Of a stretch of DNA of 64,000 bases, positions 10,850 through 23,545 are shown piece after piece. A program made the position numbers and the translations under genes. The DNA is taken from contig NC_088300.1 of assembly GCF_032854445.1 (NCBI RefSeq), positions 67,616,984 through 67,680,983 on the forward strand, given 5' to 3'. This DNA comes from Liolophura sinensis. Taxonomy: Eukaryota; Mollusca; Polyplacophora; Chitonida; Chitonidae. The first letter of the stretch is position 1. Each line of letters begins with the position of its first letter. The notes below the pieces were generated by a model. That model did no database searches. It was not told the DNA's origin and worked only from the letters and a program-made list of their open reading frames with translations.

Positions 10850-12753
10850 ATATATATGAATTGTTTAAAGCCAGTAGCTCATCAAGTCTCTTGGTTTTCT
10901 GTTCCCGCCAGGGAGCGGCACATCATTATAACTTATAGACTTTCTATTGCAATCTTTTCTTTGTTTATGTATACATCTGATGCGAAATGATTTCATGTGT
11001 CCTACTGCATATCTGGTGAAATAAAAAAAAAACATGAATTGAAAAATGAAATATACCGTTTAGTGAATGAGAAACGTTGGGCCTGATTAAGATTACTCTT
11101 AACTTCTGCACATACAGTCGTATTCATACAAGAACAAGTATAGGTCCGCCAAAAGGGAGATACAATTTGTACCCTTCAGCACCATTGATATTTGGTTTCC
11201 CAGAATTTCACATAGACATAGATTATGTAGTGGGACTGAATTGAGGCTTCGTTGCCTTTTACGCTGATGTAGTGGCTGGGTGACCAGTTTTATTAAACTC
11301 TGAAACAATAAATGATGGAATTCTGTCATTAAATCTTTGTGAGGAATGGCAGTATAAAGTCAGAGAAATCCCAAATGGAGATGTCATTATAAGGTACGTG
11401 AATTTGAGTGTTTGGTTCTTCAGTGAGATGTTTAGAGTCTTTAATTTTCTATATATATATACAGTTGACGCCTGAATTCTTTGTATTTGCATGCAAATAA
11501 TACCGTTTTTCCAAAATGACAACTTCTTTGTTAAGAGAGTAGGCCTATATAAAAGTTTGGTAGTGCAGGCCCTTGGTCCCGCAGTAAAGAGAGCTTGTGT
11601 GGGGATTTATGCATTTTTGGAATGCAGTAATGTTGTGGTGGACCTATATCGGTGTGACGGAAAGGTACGGATAAATTTCTCTCTTTGAGAATGGACCGAT
11701 GTTTCTTTATTTACTTATTTGATTGAATGGAGTTTCACGCCGCACTCAAATAGAATATTTCGCTTACACGTCATTATGGTAGGAGAAAACCGGGGATAGC
11801 CCGGGGGGAAACCCGCGACCATCAACAAGTTGGTGATAGAACTTCCCACGTATACGACTGATGTTTTTAAATTATAGTTCTTCCAGAATATCAGTATTGC
11901 CATCACCACAAGCATTTACAAGTATTTTTCTCGGAAGCGGTTTATGCGATTGAGGTGAAATTTAGTACCGGTGTGCAATTAGAATACGTTGTTATATAGC
12001 GATCAGTGGCGTCGGAAGCAGTACACGGCCGGTACTGCCAGAAGAAACAAATAAAATAAATCAAAAACCGAACCAATTTAGTGACGACCAACAAAATGAA
12101 GGCCCATACACACGCGTGCACTGTAGACTGTTGTGCACATAAAACTACAATGGATCTATGTGCAGAATAAAACCCCGTAAAAAAACGATTTCAGGGCATT
12201 TCCATTCAGCCGTCAAATATCCCGAAGCATTCGAGGACTAAGCGGCCCCGGGACCCTGGCCTGGCCCCTGACCATACGACTTTCAAAATGCTTCCGGCGT
12301 GCCTGGTAATATAGTGATATTAATATTTAGTTCCTCGACAAGAAGTTGATAGTAACAATTCTTACAGACAAATAGAACATTTTTAGTAGCTTTTTCCACG
12401 GCAACAATTAACTTATTTTCTCTGAAGGTCATCGTGTTCCTTTCGAACGGCAGTATCCTTCAGAACTTGTATACCTGTTAAATTCATGAGCGTTAATGTT
12501 AATATCGTGGATTTCACATACAACCTTTACTAGCTCAAGCCAAGTGTCAAGGACTGAAGGCTTTACCTTCTCCCGATTAGACCATTTTTTTGGCAAGGTT
12601 TCAAGCCCAGAATGGGCAGTTTTCACTTTAGCCGGCTCATGGCTCTTTATATAGGCACTATTTTATTCGGACCCCAACAAACAGACTTATTTGTTTAAAA
12701 TATAAGAGGTAATTATCCCAACTTGTATAACGAAGGCCTGCGTGCGTGGCTGA
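10850..12753. other. Intergenic DNA, no gene recognised
   Basis: Only short unconvincing frames and one degraded SINE copy (11702-11862). AT-rich with short TA runs. Confidence 0.5.
11702..11862 (-). repeat. SINE family 1, degraded 3' part
   Basis: Shares the family's tatttgattg, ttcacgccgcactc, accggggatagcccgg and cttcccacgta blocks, read on the minus strand. It lacks the tRNA-like head. Confidence 0.7.
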
Positions 12754-12928
12754 TCTTTGGACAATAGTGCAAACTATCTCTACGATGAGAAGTGATACAT
12801 GTATGTTGGCGTGGATGAAGTAGCTGAACAACCACATGCGTATAGTCTCTACATATGGATCTACACTATGAGTATAACCTAGCCCAGTAGGCGACTATAT
12901 ATAGCTTACTTTGCATATAATAGTCTCA
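12754..12928 (+). repeat. 175-bp repeat, copy 1
   Basis: Identical as far as I can read to 13883-14057 (offset 1129 bp). Begins tctttggacaatagtgc and ends ataatagtctca. The two ends are weakly inverted relative to each other. Confidence 0.9.
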
Positions 12929-13832
12929 GATTCAGCGTTAAGCGCCGGGGGCTAAATGTATACTATGATGTAGGCCTACATGTACAAATGTACACGTATA
13001 TAGTTTTTGTCCAAATAATCACAAATTATTGCATTTCATAATTTTATTGTAACGATAGGCCTATATATTAATATCGTCATTTTGAGATCGTCGATCGAAT
13101 GCCTCCATCAAGAAAAATTCCTGGCCCTTCCAGCTTGGGGTCAGCATATACGAAGCGCGGGTGGGCGGGGATTTGTACGTGCATGCCTGACGCCTAGCTA
13201 TAGCTATGGCTAGCTGCCAACCAGTTTCACTTCACCAAATACTCCTCTACCACACGGCAATTTAAATGCAAAGTCTCTGTGGCGAACGTATGTAAGCTTA
13301 GATCACACACGAGATCACGTCCGTCGATCGTTTATTCTTACCGAAGTCCCCAGATCAAGGAGAGCCGGCAATTCGGAAAATCTCCTGTCAGAGAGTGGGG
13401 TTAAACCCACGTCTCTTAATTGTACGTGCCACGTACCGACTTATCCAACACTGAAAGACAACCATATCCATCTTAATATAACCACTCGAAAAAGGTCCGT
13501 TTTAGGTATTATCTTATATCCGAAGAATTCTGTTTACTATATACAATCATAAATATGATGTAGTCTGCCTAAATTTTGATAACGTGGTTTAAGACTACAC
13601 TGCCAAGTCCACGTGATATTCTATGGTTCACTCACATTCACATTGACTCTGGAAGTTAACAGTCGATCTATTTTCTTTCTTTAAACGGGTTTGTTTTACA
13701 TTTTACTTTATAAGCATCTGTGGATACTATGGCCCATATATGACATTTTCCTTTTTTCTTAACTTTTTCTTAGGTTTCCACTTCGGTGAAAAGGTTTTCA
13801 CCCCGGTGGAAACCGTTTTCACATGGGTGAAA

Positions 13833-13884
13833 AAGTTTTCATCTAGGCGGAAACTCATGTGATACCAAATGCCTCGTTCTGGTC
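13833..13884 (+). repeat. 52-bp direct repeat flanking the 175-bp insert, left
   Basis: Identical by eye to 14057-14108. Starts aagttttcatctaggcgg and ends cgttctggtc. Confidence 0.85.
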
Positions 13885-14057
13885 TTTGGACAATAGTGCA
13901 AACTATCTCTACGATGAGAAGTGATACATGTATGTTGGCGTGGATGAAGTAGCTGAACAACCACATGCGTATAGTCTCTACATATGGATCTACACTATGA
14001 GTATAACCTAGCCCAGTAGGCGACTATATATAGCTTACTTTGCATATAATAGTCTCA
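13883..14057 (+). repeat. 175-bp repeat, copy 2, inside the TIR element
   Basis: Second copy of 12754-12928. It sits between two 52-bp direct repeats (13833-13884 and 14057-14108), as if inserted with a long target duplication. Confidence 0.9.
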
Positions 14058-14108
14058 AGTTTTCATCTAGGCGGAAACTCATGTGATACCAAATGCCTCG
14101 TTCTGGTC
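14057..14108 (+). repeat. 52-bp direct repeat flanking the 175-bp insert, right
   Basis: Right-hand partner of 13833-13884. Confidence 0.85.
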
Positions 14109-15954
14109 CAAAAATGGCGGAAAATGGAAGATGAGATTATTCTGATTACAGATAAAATTTTCGGGACACTGTATAGGGAAGTCGTGCAGAATTCCATGTA
14201 ACTTGCCTCATCCACGCCTTTCTCCGCCATGCTGAAGTTCTTACATGTTGTAGTTCATCATCATTCTGCCCACGGAAACGAGAACGGGGCTTCTTGCATC
14301 ACGTCAGTTTCTAACCTTTTCACCTAGGTGAAAACGACACCTAAGTGGAAAGCTAAGAAAAAAGTTACAAAAGTTAAGAAAAGAGGTCGTATATGAGTAA
14401 CCGTAATGGACCTTTTACATTTTAAAATTGTTTAAAACTCTCCGTTTTGAAGATTCTTGCGCTACCGGTCGGGTATCAAAATATTTTCGGGCAAGGCAGG
14501 CCTATCATTAAAGAAGGTCCGTTTTCGTTCGTGTTTCGAATACTCAGAAATTGAGGTTAATCAAGACGAACGTGCGTTGCGCATGCTACAGCAAATAATG
14601 TTTAGAAATGAATTATCTTTGGAGGACTTCGTGAGGAAGTCTATGTGGTAAGCAAGATTTTTGTGTTCCCACTCACTGCCTTGTAAGATGGTAGGCCTAA
14701 TAAAAAGTCACATGTGTCGGTGTTGGGTACGACATTGGTAGATGGACGTGGTTGCCAAGGCACGATGCAACAACAACGCCAGGTTTAGGCCAAGCTGTGC
14801 CCTTGGCTTTTCGTTAACGGTAGAAGAGTACATGTACTGCTTTATTGGTAATATCTGATATTACAACCCATTCATTCGTTCAATGAACGGTCCAAATTTG
14901 TCCCATATCAACTTTAAAACGGCAACGGCTAATTCAAAATGGCTGCTCTCCTGTTGACCTTGCAAGATGCGTGGCCGGCCTTCACCTTGGAGAGGTTACT
15001 TCATTTTGCGCTGTGGACTGCTGTCGTGTTCATGCGAGTGATCAACCCGTGATCACAAAGTGATATGAATGATATAATAAAAACGAACGCAGCTGAGAAA
15101 ATAACGGAATAACTTCGCTTCTATCTCGTTTTAAGTGGAATCAGCAGATCTAGGCTTGAATGTTGGATTTTGTGGCTCCTGAAGTCACCACATACCACAA
15201 TTTGGGTCAGGAGTAGGCTACTTAAACTAGGTCGAAGATATCACCTAAATTCGTGCACTCTTAGCACACGTGCGATGGCTATAACTGCCACTGTGGATTG
15301 ACAGGTCGCACAGATGCACGGCTGCTGCTGGGGTCCTTCATTAGCAAAGGGGTTTGATGCAGTCTTAATTAGGTCGGGTACATGCAAGGCTTTCTTTAAA
15401 ACAAGTTACTGTTCACAGTTCAGGGTACCGTAGGCGTTTATATCTGGCTTCACCAGGATGGTCAGGTAAGGGTAAAGAGTTGCTTAAACAGCTGACTGGT
15501 CAGTTTTCAGTGCAAAACCTATGGCCAGGTACTCATTTTCACCTTGCTGTAATTTTGCAGGTCAGTCATCAGGCTGTAATCGATTATTGTGTTACTCTGT
15601 CTGCATCAATATATAGGACTATGACAGATTACTTTAACATAAATATAAGACGTTTGAATCTAATTCTGATTTTAGAGTATGTGTTTGCTGCAGGATTCAT
15701 ACCAGTGTTGGAACACTTGTGCATGGATCAAGGATCATGAAGCGATCTTAGACTTAAGTCAAATTTTCAAGAATTAGTCTTGGTATGTTCCTTTCCGTTA
15801 TTTTGGCTGAAATTTGTTCCACAGTAATGTACCGAGAATTTATTTTATCAACCAATATTTGACCTTGTTATGTAAGAAATAACAATTTTAAAGCGATATG
15901 AAAGTTTGACTCAAAGTAAAAGAAAGCTAAAATATGAAGTATGTGAAAAATATA

Positions 15955-16345
15955 AAACAAGAAAAAAATATTTTTATTGATTTTTTTGAAGAGTGTTGAA
16001 AGGCATTCAGGTATTTCAATTCTGTGGTGGGCTTTATGAGCCATAATGCCATAATGAGTCTAGAAACTCTCATGTCACATCACCTTTTTTTCCTCATGTT
16101 GACCAGAAGGAAAGAATTTTTGAGAACAGTCAGTATTTCAGTAATCTTTCACTCATGGGTAAAAAGAGTTATTCCAACATTCAGTGTCGTGAGTAGAGTT
16201 GGAAAAAAATTCTTGTGAGGTTTTTTGATGAGTTCCTAAACTCTAATAACATTGCCACCCCATCTTCAAATACTTTGAACACTTTTAACTCACTTCACAA
16301 ATATCTAAAATAATAAATAAGAGTATATTTATGCATAGTTTTATG
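15955..16345. repeat. Degenerate copy of the 55.9-kb palindromic element
   Basis: Shares gatttttttgaag, gttgaaaggcattca and, at the other end, atgcatagtttta with the better preserved copy at 55910-56273. Confidence 0.45.
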
Positions 16346-16401
16346 TGGTCTATTAAGTGATGCCTCCTTTGATTTTTAGAGGTCTTTTCCTTTAAGTGAT
16401 C

Positions 16402-16635
16402 CCAGGGCCAGGGGACAATTCCACAAAGCCCTTTCTGACACAAGTCAAATTTTAAAAACTCTGTACGATGCTTAATTTTCAGTACTGGAAGTAGAAATTT
16501 TGACACATTTGTCTCAAGAAAACATTGTTGAGGGGTACAGAATTTTAATTTGTAAAACCCCAAAATAAGCTTTGAGATCGTGTTTCAAATTTTGACTTAA
16601 GTCAGAAATGGCTTTGTGGAAGCAGCCCCAGGGCC
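16402..16635. repeat. Palindromic MITE-like element
   Basis: The left arm (ccagggcca ... ttccacaaagcc ... aagtcaaa) is the inverse of the right arm (ttgacttaagtcag ... ggctttgtggaa ... ccccaggg), about 50 bp each. Confidence 0.6.
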
Positions 16636-16743
16636 CAGTTTCATGAAGCACCTTATGTTCACTAAACTACCACTGCAACCAATACTATAGGCGTTATGTC
16701 GTCATGGTAGTTAGGTAAGAGAACTTAGTCAGTCTGGGCCCTG
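16631..16743. repeat. Short palindromic repeat
   Basis: Bounded by gggcccag and ctgggccc, with inverted blocks inside (ctaaactacca versus tggtagttagg). It abuts the preceding element. Confidence 0.5.
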
Positions 16744-17287
16744 GTCTCCTATGCTTTTGTTCTTAGGCACACATTTTCATCTTTCTGTCCATATGTATAT
16801 ATGTAGCCTTCTAACATTGCCCATTCTCTCTTTTTTTATATATACCTGTACTGTATTTCACTTTAAGTTTAGCATTATTCACCAAACACATTTTTGCTTC
16901 ATTCTGATTGATTAATTCTCTTTATTGCGCCATTTTCAGAGTTCTTTATTGTAAAGATTGATTAGTTTCTTATCAGAAAAACTAAAGTCTTAGAAAGCAT
17001 CATTTTAGACCCTTATGTACTTTCGAAAGTGCATTTATATGTATCAAACTTGAGGTGAAATACAGTATTCACTTTTCATGTTTGACTTGTGTTTCATGGA
17101 ATGTTCACTGTAATTTGTAAGTACATGTATGTAAAACCAAGTAGCCTGTTTCTCATACCCATAAAGCTGATCACTGTCATGTATTAGAAGTGAAATATAT
17201 TCTTTCAGAGCACAACATGGGTGGATATAAGCTATACTTATGAGCTATCCTGATCTACATATCTGATACGTTATTTGTTTATTGCAG

Positions 17288-17913
17288 AATCAGAAATGCT
17301 GCCTTGCAGCAGGTCTTACGTCCTGCACTGGACAGAATGAGCAAACCACAGACTGTGACCGGCAGCTCTTGTGTCAGGACTGAAGCAGTTGAAAACCAGG
17401 TGTTTGTAAATGAGACATCAGTCCCCACTGATGGCAGCAAACACGTCCCAGGGGGTAAAGTGCAAGGGAAGAAAAAGGAGCAGTCATCAAAGATGACACA
17501 ACATTGTAGGACTATGAACAAGAGTCAGATAACACGTCGCACAAACCCAAGGACTACCACTCCAAGAGCTGCTCCCTCTTCTGCAGACTTTATTCCGTTT
17601 TCGTTGTACTCACACTTGCTTCAGGGGAGACAACCTCCTAGGCCTTTTCATATGGGTGCCCCATGCTATGTGAGACACGCAAGAGTGCCTTCTGCTTCAC
17701 TAGTATCAGGACGACCAGTCCAGCCATTTCCAGCACCATGGACAGGGCCACCCCCTCTGTCATCTAGAGTTGCCCCAAACCTTGGAGCAAGGTGTTATAC
17801 AAGCCATAGTGCGACGCAAAATGCCAAACCTGTTGCTTATGAGATTGACCCTTGTGAAGATATTGGTAATGTAAATAGAGACCCCTGTGATAGAGAGGAT
17901 CCCAGGCTTACAG
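17288..17913 (+). CDS. angel: angel, first seen coding exon
   Basis: Acceptor ttattgcag ends at 17287. The donor cag|gtaagc starts at 17914 and leaves phase 1. The start is taken as the ATG at 17337-17339 (A at -3). The encoded N-terminal region (about 192 residues) is rich in Pro, Ser and basic residues and shows no known domain, as expected for the poorly conserved N terminus of this family. Confidence 0.75.
17296..17340 (+). promoter_or_regulatory. Upstream ORF overlapping the angel start codon
   Basis: ATG at 17296 opens a 14-codon frame whose TGA (17338-17340) overlaps the main ATG (17337-17339) as ATGA. If the transcript begins upstream of 17296, this could favour termination-reinitiation. 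It is regulatory only by inference. Confidence 0.4.
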
Positions 17914-20900
17914 GTAAGCTTAGTATGACCCTCAGTCCCTGGTGTCAGTCTGTGTAAAGTTTGTAATCATTAAGTCAACATTATTGTAATCTTTGACATC
18001 TCACAGGCTGCTGGAGGGGATTCAGTGAACAGCAAAACATGCATAAAAAGTTAAAAAGGGGATAAAAAATTTAAAACAGCATCATGCTGGATTGTTGCAA
18101 TCACTATCGGTGAATAGATAGTATAGAAAGGTTATGATTTATATATCCTCAACGTCCTTGTTGTTTCTTTTCTCTCTTACAATTAATATTCAACGTTGTC
18201 TTGCAAGCCTAGAAATAGACAGCATGACAATGACCAAGTTGTATGTTATCAGGGGTCAACTGTTTGGTACAGGACAAAACCGTCATGTAAATGACATTTT
18301 GGCTGTTTTAATAACATTAATAACTGGGAGTTTTGCCAAATATGTCCTATACCAACCCCAAAATTATTTCCAGGCTTGGTCTTGATATTAAAGATACTGT
18401 GCTCTATTTGAAATGCTCATCAGCTTTCTGAGTCTGTGGCCTCACTTCATTGTGCTCACATTTAATCCCAGCTAGTTCCAAGTCTGGCTTGGATCATGCT
18501 TTATCTAACTGGATATACCAGTAATAAGTTTTCTTGACACCATAATACCATAACTTCTTTCTGGATGGTGTTTCTTTTGATTGTTGACCAGTTGCCACTC
18601 AGTATGTTCTGAAATCACAGATCAGCGGATTAAAGGTTGAAAATGTCTGATGATTTTTTGAGAAGTTGGTGACATAAACCTGGACACCAAAGAAACCAGG
18701 TTACCACTATATTATTGTAAATAGCCTAAAATTTTGTCCCAAAACTGCATTTTCAAAGACAAATAAATGTAAAAAGAATATTCTTCTTGGAGCTGAAACT
18801 TAATTTTTTTTCATGAAGAATGGTACTCTACTTTTCAGAAAAAAAATCCTCAAAACACCCTTTTCAAACTAATAGAGCCAGGAAAACTGAGCAACTTAAT
18901 CATGGACGAAATTTTAGGTCATTTATTTATTTATTTGATTGGTATTTTACGCCGTACTCTAGAATATTTCACTTATACGATGGTGGCCAGCATTATGGTT
19001 GGAGGAAACCGGGGGTAGCCCGGGGGGAAACCCACGACCATCCGCAGGTTGCTGCAGATCTTCCTACTTACATGTCATTTAGCATATAAGTGAAATACCA
19101 AGCATGAACTTCAGTATGGCAACAGAACACTAACCATTACAATACATGGATAAATGATTGGCTGTTTTTCATGTGGCAGTTGACAGCATGATACCCAGAA
19201 GGTGGGAGTACACGGCCTTTGGGAGATCTCATCAGGCACAACCCAGGTCCGGGGTAGAGCTGACCGTCCTGTCTTACAATGTACTGTCCCAGCGTCTTCT
19301 GGAGGACAATTCTTTCCTCTATCCTCACTGCTATGATGATGCCCTTGACTGGAACAAAAGGAAGACACGAATCATGGATGAGCTTGTGTCCTGTCAGCCA
19401 GATGTAAGAAATATTTATATTACAGGATACCTGAAACACACGTTTTTTATTTCTTAACAACATATAAAAGTGCAAAACTGCTTCTCAGCTTTATTTTTTG
19501 GGCATAAAAATGACTTTAAACTGCAGTTTTCCAAAGGTCTCAGCGGATTGTCTGGAAATTAAGTATTAAGTAATTAAGAAAAGTTATATAAATAGAGGGA
19601 TTGTTACGAAATATAAAATATGCCTCAGAAATGAAAATTTGTGTCAAGTGTTTGACATAACTTTCATCATATTGCTTACCCTACTCTTTGTTTTATAGTA
19701 CCTTATTACATATCTTGTAAGACTGCAGCAATTTGGCTGGTTGGTTTGTTTTCCTGTGGGGCTAATGTCACAGTGATCTATGACAATGTCTTGGTGCTGC
19801 AGGTCTACTGCTGTAGATACCCTGACAGCTTGAGGTATTAAATTTGAACCAAGGCTTTAATGAAATGGTCAGTGTGGTACCCAATTTGGCTAATAGAGAT
19901 ATACAATATATGGCTGTCTTCAAAATTTCTAGCAACCAACACAGAAAATTAAGAAGTTAGTTCTCTAAACAAACATTAAAATGTGCTGTGTATTGAAAGC
20001 CTCACATTAGTCCCTTACAGGCACTTATAGCTTCAGTTACCTGTCCTACCAGATGGTCCATCTGTCACACATCAGTTTTCTGAAATTTTTTGTTCGTCAC
20101 ATTGTAAGGTATATGGAAACTTGGTACATGGCCTCTCCGTGATGACCTTTAGATTAGGTTAAGTCAGTTGTTGCAACAAAATTATGCCTGTTTGGATCCT
20201 TTTTGGACTTCAGTAGCGAACCAGGCTTGATTTCAAAACGGTCCATCATCATCTCAAACTTGCTGCTGGTCACGACCATATCGAGTGACTGATCATATTT
20301 GAGTACAAAACTGTTTTCTTCCTTGTTCAACAAAATTATGGCAATTTTCATCTTGTTTTGGACTTCTTGGACATTTGAGTAGACTTTTTCCCAACAGGGC
20401 CGCACAGAATTACCTCCCTTGAAGTCACTGACTAAAAAGTGCATGTTATGAGTAAGCTGTGATTAGATGCAACCTCAGAAAATGGCTGATGGAAAGTTCA
20501 AAGCAGCATAAACTAGTTGAAAACCTGGCTTTAAAACAGATTCTAAGTTTGTAAAGTTTGTGTAATTTTTGGATGAAAAATTGTGTATTTATTTTAATCC
20601 ATTTGGGGGGCTCTACCCGGTTTCCTCCCACCATAATACTGGTCCCTGTTGTATAAGTGAAATAGTCTTGAGTATGGCGTAATACACCAATCAAATAAAT
20701 AAAATAAGAAAATACATTTTGTTGCCAAGAAAATATTTGTCACTTTCGTGACATAACCAACACACTGCGTGCTTTAATAGGCAAGGTTCCACCTCTCATA
20801 GTTTCATGCCTCAAAAACTAATCTCCCGTTAGGTCATAGTCGCCGTCATGTCGCAAGGGGCTTACTTGCCTTCCGAAAGGCGTCTGACTGAAGCAGCACT

Positions 20901-22513
20901 GCAACAAAGAGGCACATTACATGCACTCTAAGGATTCCTTCATCATCATATGACTGAAAAATTGTTAAGTACGATGTTAAACCCCAAGCACTCACTCTCT
21001 CGTTCCAGAATGCTGGATTTGAGCACAGATATATACGTGTAGTTGTGTTGTTGTTGATCCTATGCATGGTTGGTTTGGTTGCAGGTGATGTGTTTACAGG
21101 AGATTCAGGCAGACCATTATACAGACTACTTCTTACCAAAGCTTTCATCAGCAGGTGAGTAGTCGCTATAGTTCTGCCCTTAATAGGATAATGTACATGT
21201 ATGCTAAAATTCAGAAACTTTCATGCTCATATTAATATATTTCATGACATTATTGTAGCTATAAAAATGCTAGGGGACAGCATGTATAAGATACAACATA
21301 GTTTTAAAAATTTCAATGTCTGTTTTAAGATATCAAAGCTCATATGTTCCTCCATTAATCACTCAGGGCTTGCAAAAACAAATCTTAGGAAGGCTCACAT
21401 GTTGTGTGTTGAGCATGTTATAGCATGACATTTCCATTCTGCCTATTTTCAGGGTATGAAGGTGTGTATCAGAAGCGAACAGGAGATAAACCTGATGGTT
21501 GTGCTGTTTTTGTAAATCGCAGAAAACTTGCAATTGCTCAAGCTTTCCCTGTCCTATACAATAGAGGGGACATTCTAAACCGAGACAATATAGCTCTCAT
21601 TGTTCATCTGAGGTCCAAGAATGCCAGTGCCAAAAGACAGGCCGATGTCTTCATAGCTACAACCCATCTTCTGTTCAACCCCAAAAGAGGTGATATCAAA
21701 CTCGCTCAGTTGTCAGTGCTTATGGCTGAACTGGACAGACTGGCGCACAAAGGAACAGTGTCAGGTGGTTTCCCAGGCTACGCCCCGGTTATTCTATGTG
21801 GAGACTTTAATGCAGAACCTCACAGTGATATTTATAAGTTTGTGATTCGGGGCTACCTGAAGTACGAAGGACTCTTGTGTCGCCAGCTCTCAGGCCAGAG
21901 AGAGAAGCATTTTGGGAGAGACGTTTACCTTTCCAACCAGCTCCTTTCTCCCAAACTGGGCATCACAGATCAGTGTCAGTATGTGAGAAACCTACATGTC
22001 AGAAACATACCCATCCCAGAGGACATATGGGCAGCTTGTGTGGGTAGTGATGGACCTGACAGACCAGACAACAGAGAGGTCTGTGCCTGTTCCCCTTCAC
22101 CAGTGGACTCCACAGGCCCTCCGTGGAGGATGCACAGCGCAGTTCGCCCAGGGCATCGTAATGTTCCCAAAGTATCCCAGGGACTGGGTTGCTTGTGGCA
22201 CAACCTTAACTTTGTGTCCGCTTACAACCATACTATTGAGCGTCTGGGTCATAGCAGAAATGAGATTACCACCCAGCACGAGCATGCCAGCTGTACACTG
22301 GACTATATCTTCTACAATGTACGAAGGAAACGCACTCACACGCAGAGGAATCGCGTGAGGCTCCAGAACGTTGAGGAAGACAAGCTGTGTCTGATTGGTA
22401 GATACGGGCTTCTGTCTGCTCAGGAAATCCATGACCTTGGGGGACTTCCTAATAAGTACTTAGGATCAGATCACCTTGCGTTACTGGCAAAGTTTCTATT
22501 AAAATATTCGTGA
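17337..22513 (+). CDS. angel: Angel-family EEP nuclease (CCR4-related)
   Basis: Joined exons 17337-17913, 19180-19403, 21085-21154 and 21453-22513 give 643 residues with compatible phases (1, 0, 1). The protein is an endonuclease/exonuclease/phosphatase-fold enzyme of the Angel subfamily. Angel proteins are relatives of the CCR4 deadenylase; vertebrate ANGEL2 is reported to act as a 2',3'-cyclic phosphatase on RNA. Catalytic blocks are all visible: LSYNVLSQ (Asn), CLQEIQADHY (Glu), THLLFNPKRGD, LCGDFNAEP (Asp, Asn), LDYIF and LGSDHLALLAKF (Asp-His) near the C terminus. LGITDQCQYV is a family-typical block. Residues about 390-480 include a long less conserved insert. Invertebrates usually have one angel gene, so I do not choose between ANGEL1 and ANGEL2. 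A non-coding 5' exon probably exists upstream. Confidence 0.9.
18918..19075 (-). repeat. SINE family 1, 3' part
   Basis: Lies in angel intron between 17914 and 19179. Blocks tttatttgattgg, ttttacgccgtactc, ggaaaccgggggtagcccgg and ccatccgcaggttgctgcag are present; the tRNA-like head is missing. Confidence 0.8.
20608..20705 (+). repeat. SINE family 1, 3' end fragment
   Basis: Starts at ctacccggtttcctcccacc and runs to caatcaaataaataaaataa. Confidence 0.75.
20838..21005 (+). repeat. SINE family 2, 3' part
   Basis: Shares gcttacttgccttc, aaggattccttc, atgactgaaaaattgtt and the terminal actcactctct with the fuller copy at 54174-54526. Confidence 0.7.
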
Positions 22514-23320
22514 CTTTACAGACCTGACATTCCAGTTAAAACTCTGAGTGCCATATACTGAGATTCAGATGACAGTGTAATACATGGCCTGGGCAACTTT
22601 CAGAAAGATTTAAATTGTAGTTGAAAGTCATGTTATCCCGGTTTTTGATTTGCAAGATAATTTATAGTTGGAAAACAACTGTCATTCATATTTATATTTT
22701 ATATATAACAAAATTATAATAGGTGATAGTTCTTTTCTCATCATGAGTGTCTATCATGTTTGATCACTCCCAATCCACCTCCCAAAGTAGTGTTTAAAGT
22801 TGATTGCAAAGTGAATTCGTCTAGTTTCTTGATTGTGTACATACATTTCTAAACTTTTTGAGTAAATATTGGGATTCGTCAAAAAGAAAATGGAACTGCT
22901 TGGTTTCATTTTAATTAGCATTGCCAGTTAGCCTGAAAAAAAATGCTCACTCTTAAACTTCGATTTAAGCAGCGATATATGTAATTTTAGTAGAAAACAT
23001 CTTGTGTAAAACATTCCAAGTAACATAGGAAAATGGATCGTACATGAATGATCATTGATTCTGATGAAGAATATTCATCAAATCAATTCATCTTTCATTT
23101 TGAATTATGCTAATTTTGAAATAATTGTTATAAATCTCAGTTGCTTAAACGCAGTAAGCTTATTTTGCTCTAAAACAAGTTACTGGTTGTATTTTAGTTC
23201 AACTATTGTCTCAAACAGGGAAATTGGGATTAAAATCGGTTTTACTACATTTTATTGCTGTTTGGACAAATTATATGAGTGGGCTGCATGCGCACTTGCG
23301 GTAGACTCAACTGGAGCATG

Positions 23321-23545
23321 TTTTATTTATTTATTTGATTGATGTTTTACGCCGCACTCAAGAATGTTACACTTATGCAACAGCGACGAATATTATGTTG
23401 GGTGGAAACCGGGCAGAGCGTGGGAGAAACCCACGACCATCCGCAGGTTGCTAGCAGATTTTACCACTTACGGTGGGAGAGGAGGCCATCATGAGATGGG
23501 CTTGAACTAACAGCAACTGCATTGGTGAGAAACACCCGGGTCATT
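23321..23545 (-). repeat. SINE family 1, nearly full length, diverged
   Basis: Contains tttatttgattgatgtttta through to ttggtgagaaacacccgggtcatt, which is the part near the tRNA-like head. Confidence 0.8.

Larger units (their letters stand above)
13733..14398. repeat. Terminal-inverted-repeat element, non-autonomous
   Basis: Left end (from catatatgac, then cttaacttttt, cttaggtttccact and ggtgaaaa) matches the reverse complement of the right end near 14330-14398 over about 70 bp with gaps. The interior carries several ggtgaaaa / ttttcacc blocks. No transposase frame is visible, so this looks like a MITE-type DNA element. The exact boundaries and target duplication are not resolved. Confidence 0.65.
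14399..17287. other. Upstream region of angel; possible 5' exon at about 14457-14649
   Basis: No protein is recognised. One stretch ends in a good donor (atgtg|gtaagc, intron from 14650) and could be a 5' untranslated exon of the downstream gene: joining it to 17288 creates TGA directly before the angel frame, so it could not extend that protein. The rest contains short palindromic repeats. Confidence 0.3.

Noticed and set aside
14457-14651. 64-residue frame ending at a good donor site
   Set aside because: Not accepted as coding because joining to the angel exon gives an immediate stop; kept only as a possible untranslated exon.
20154-20444. 96-residue minus-strand frame in an angel intron
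   Set aside because: No recognisable domain, no splice partners seen; chance remains the simplest reading, though it is not obviously a repeat.
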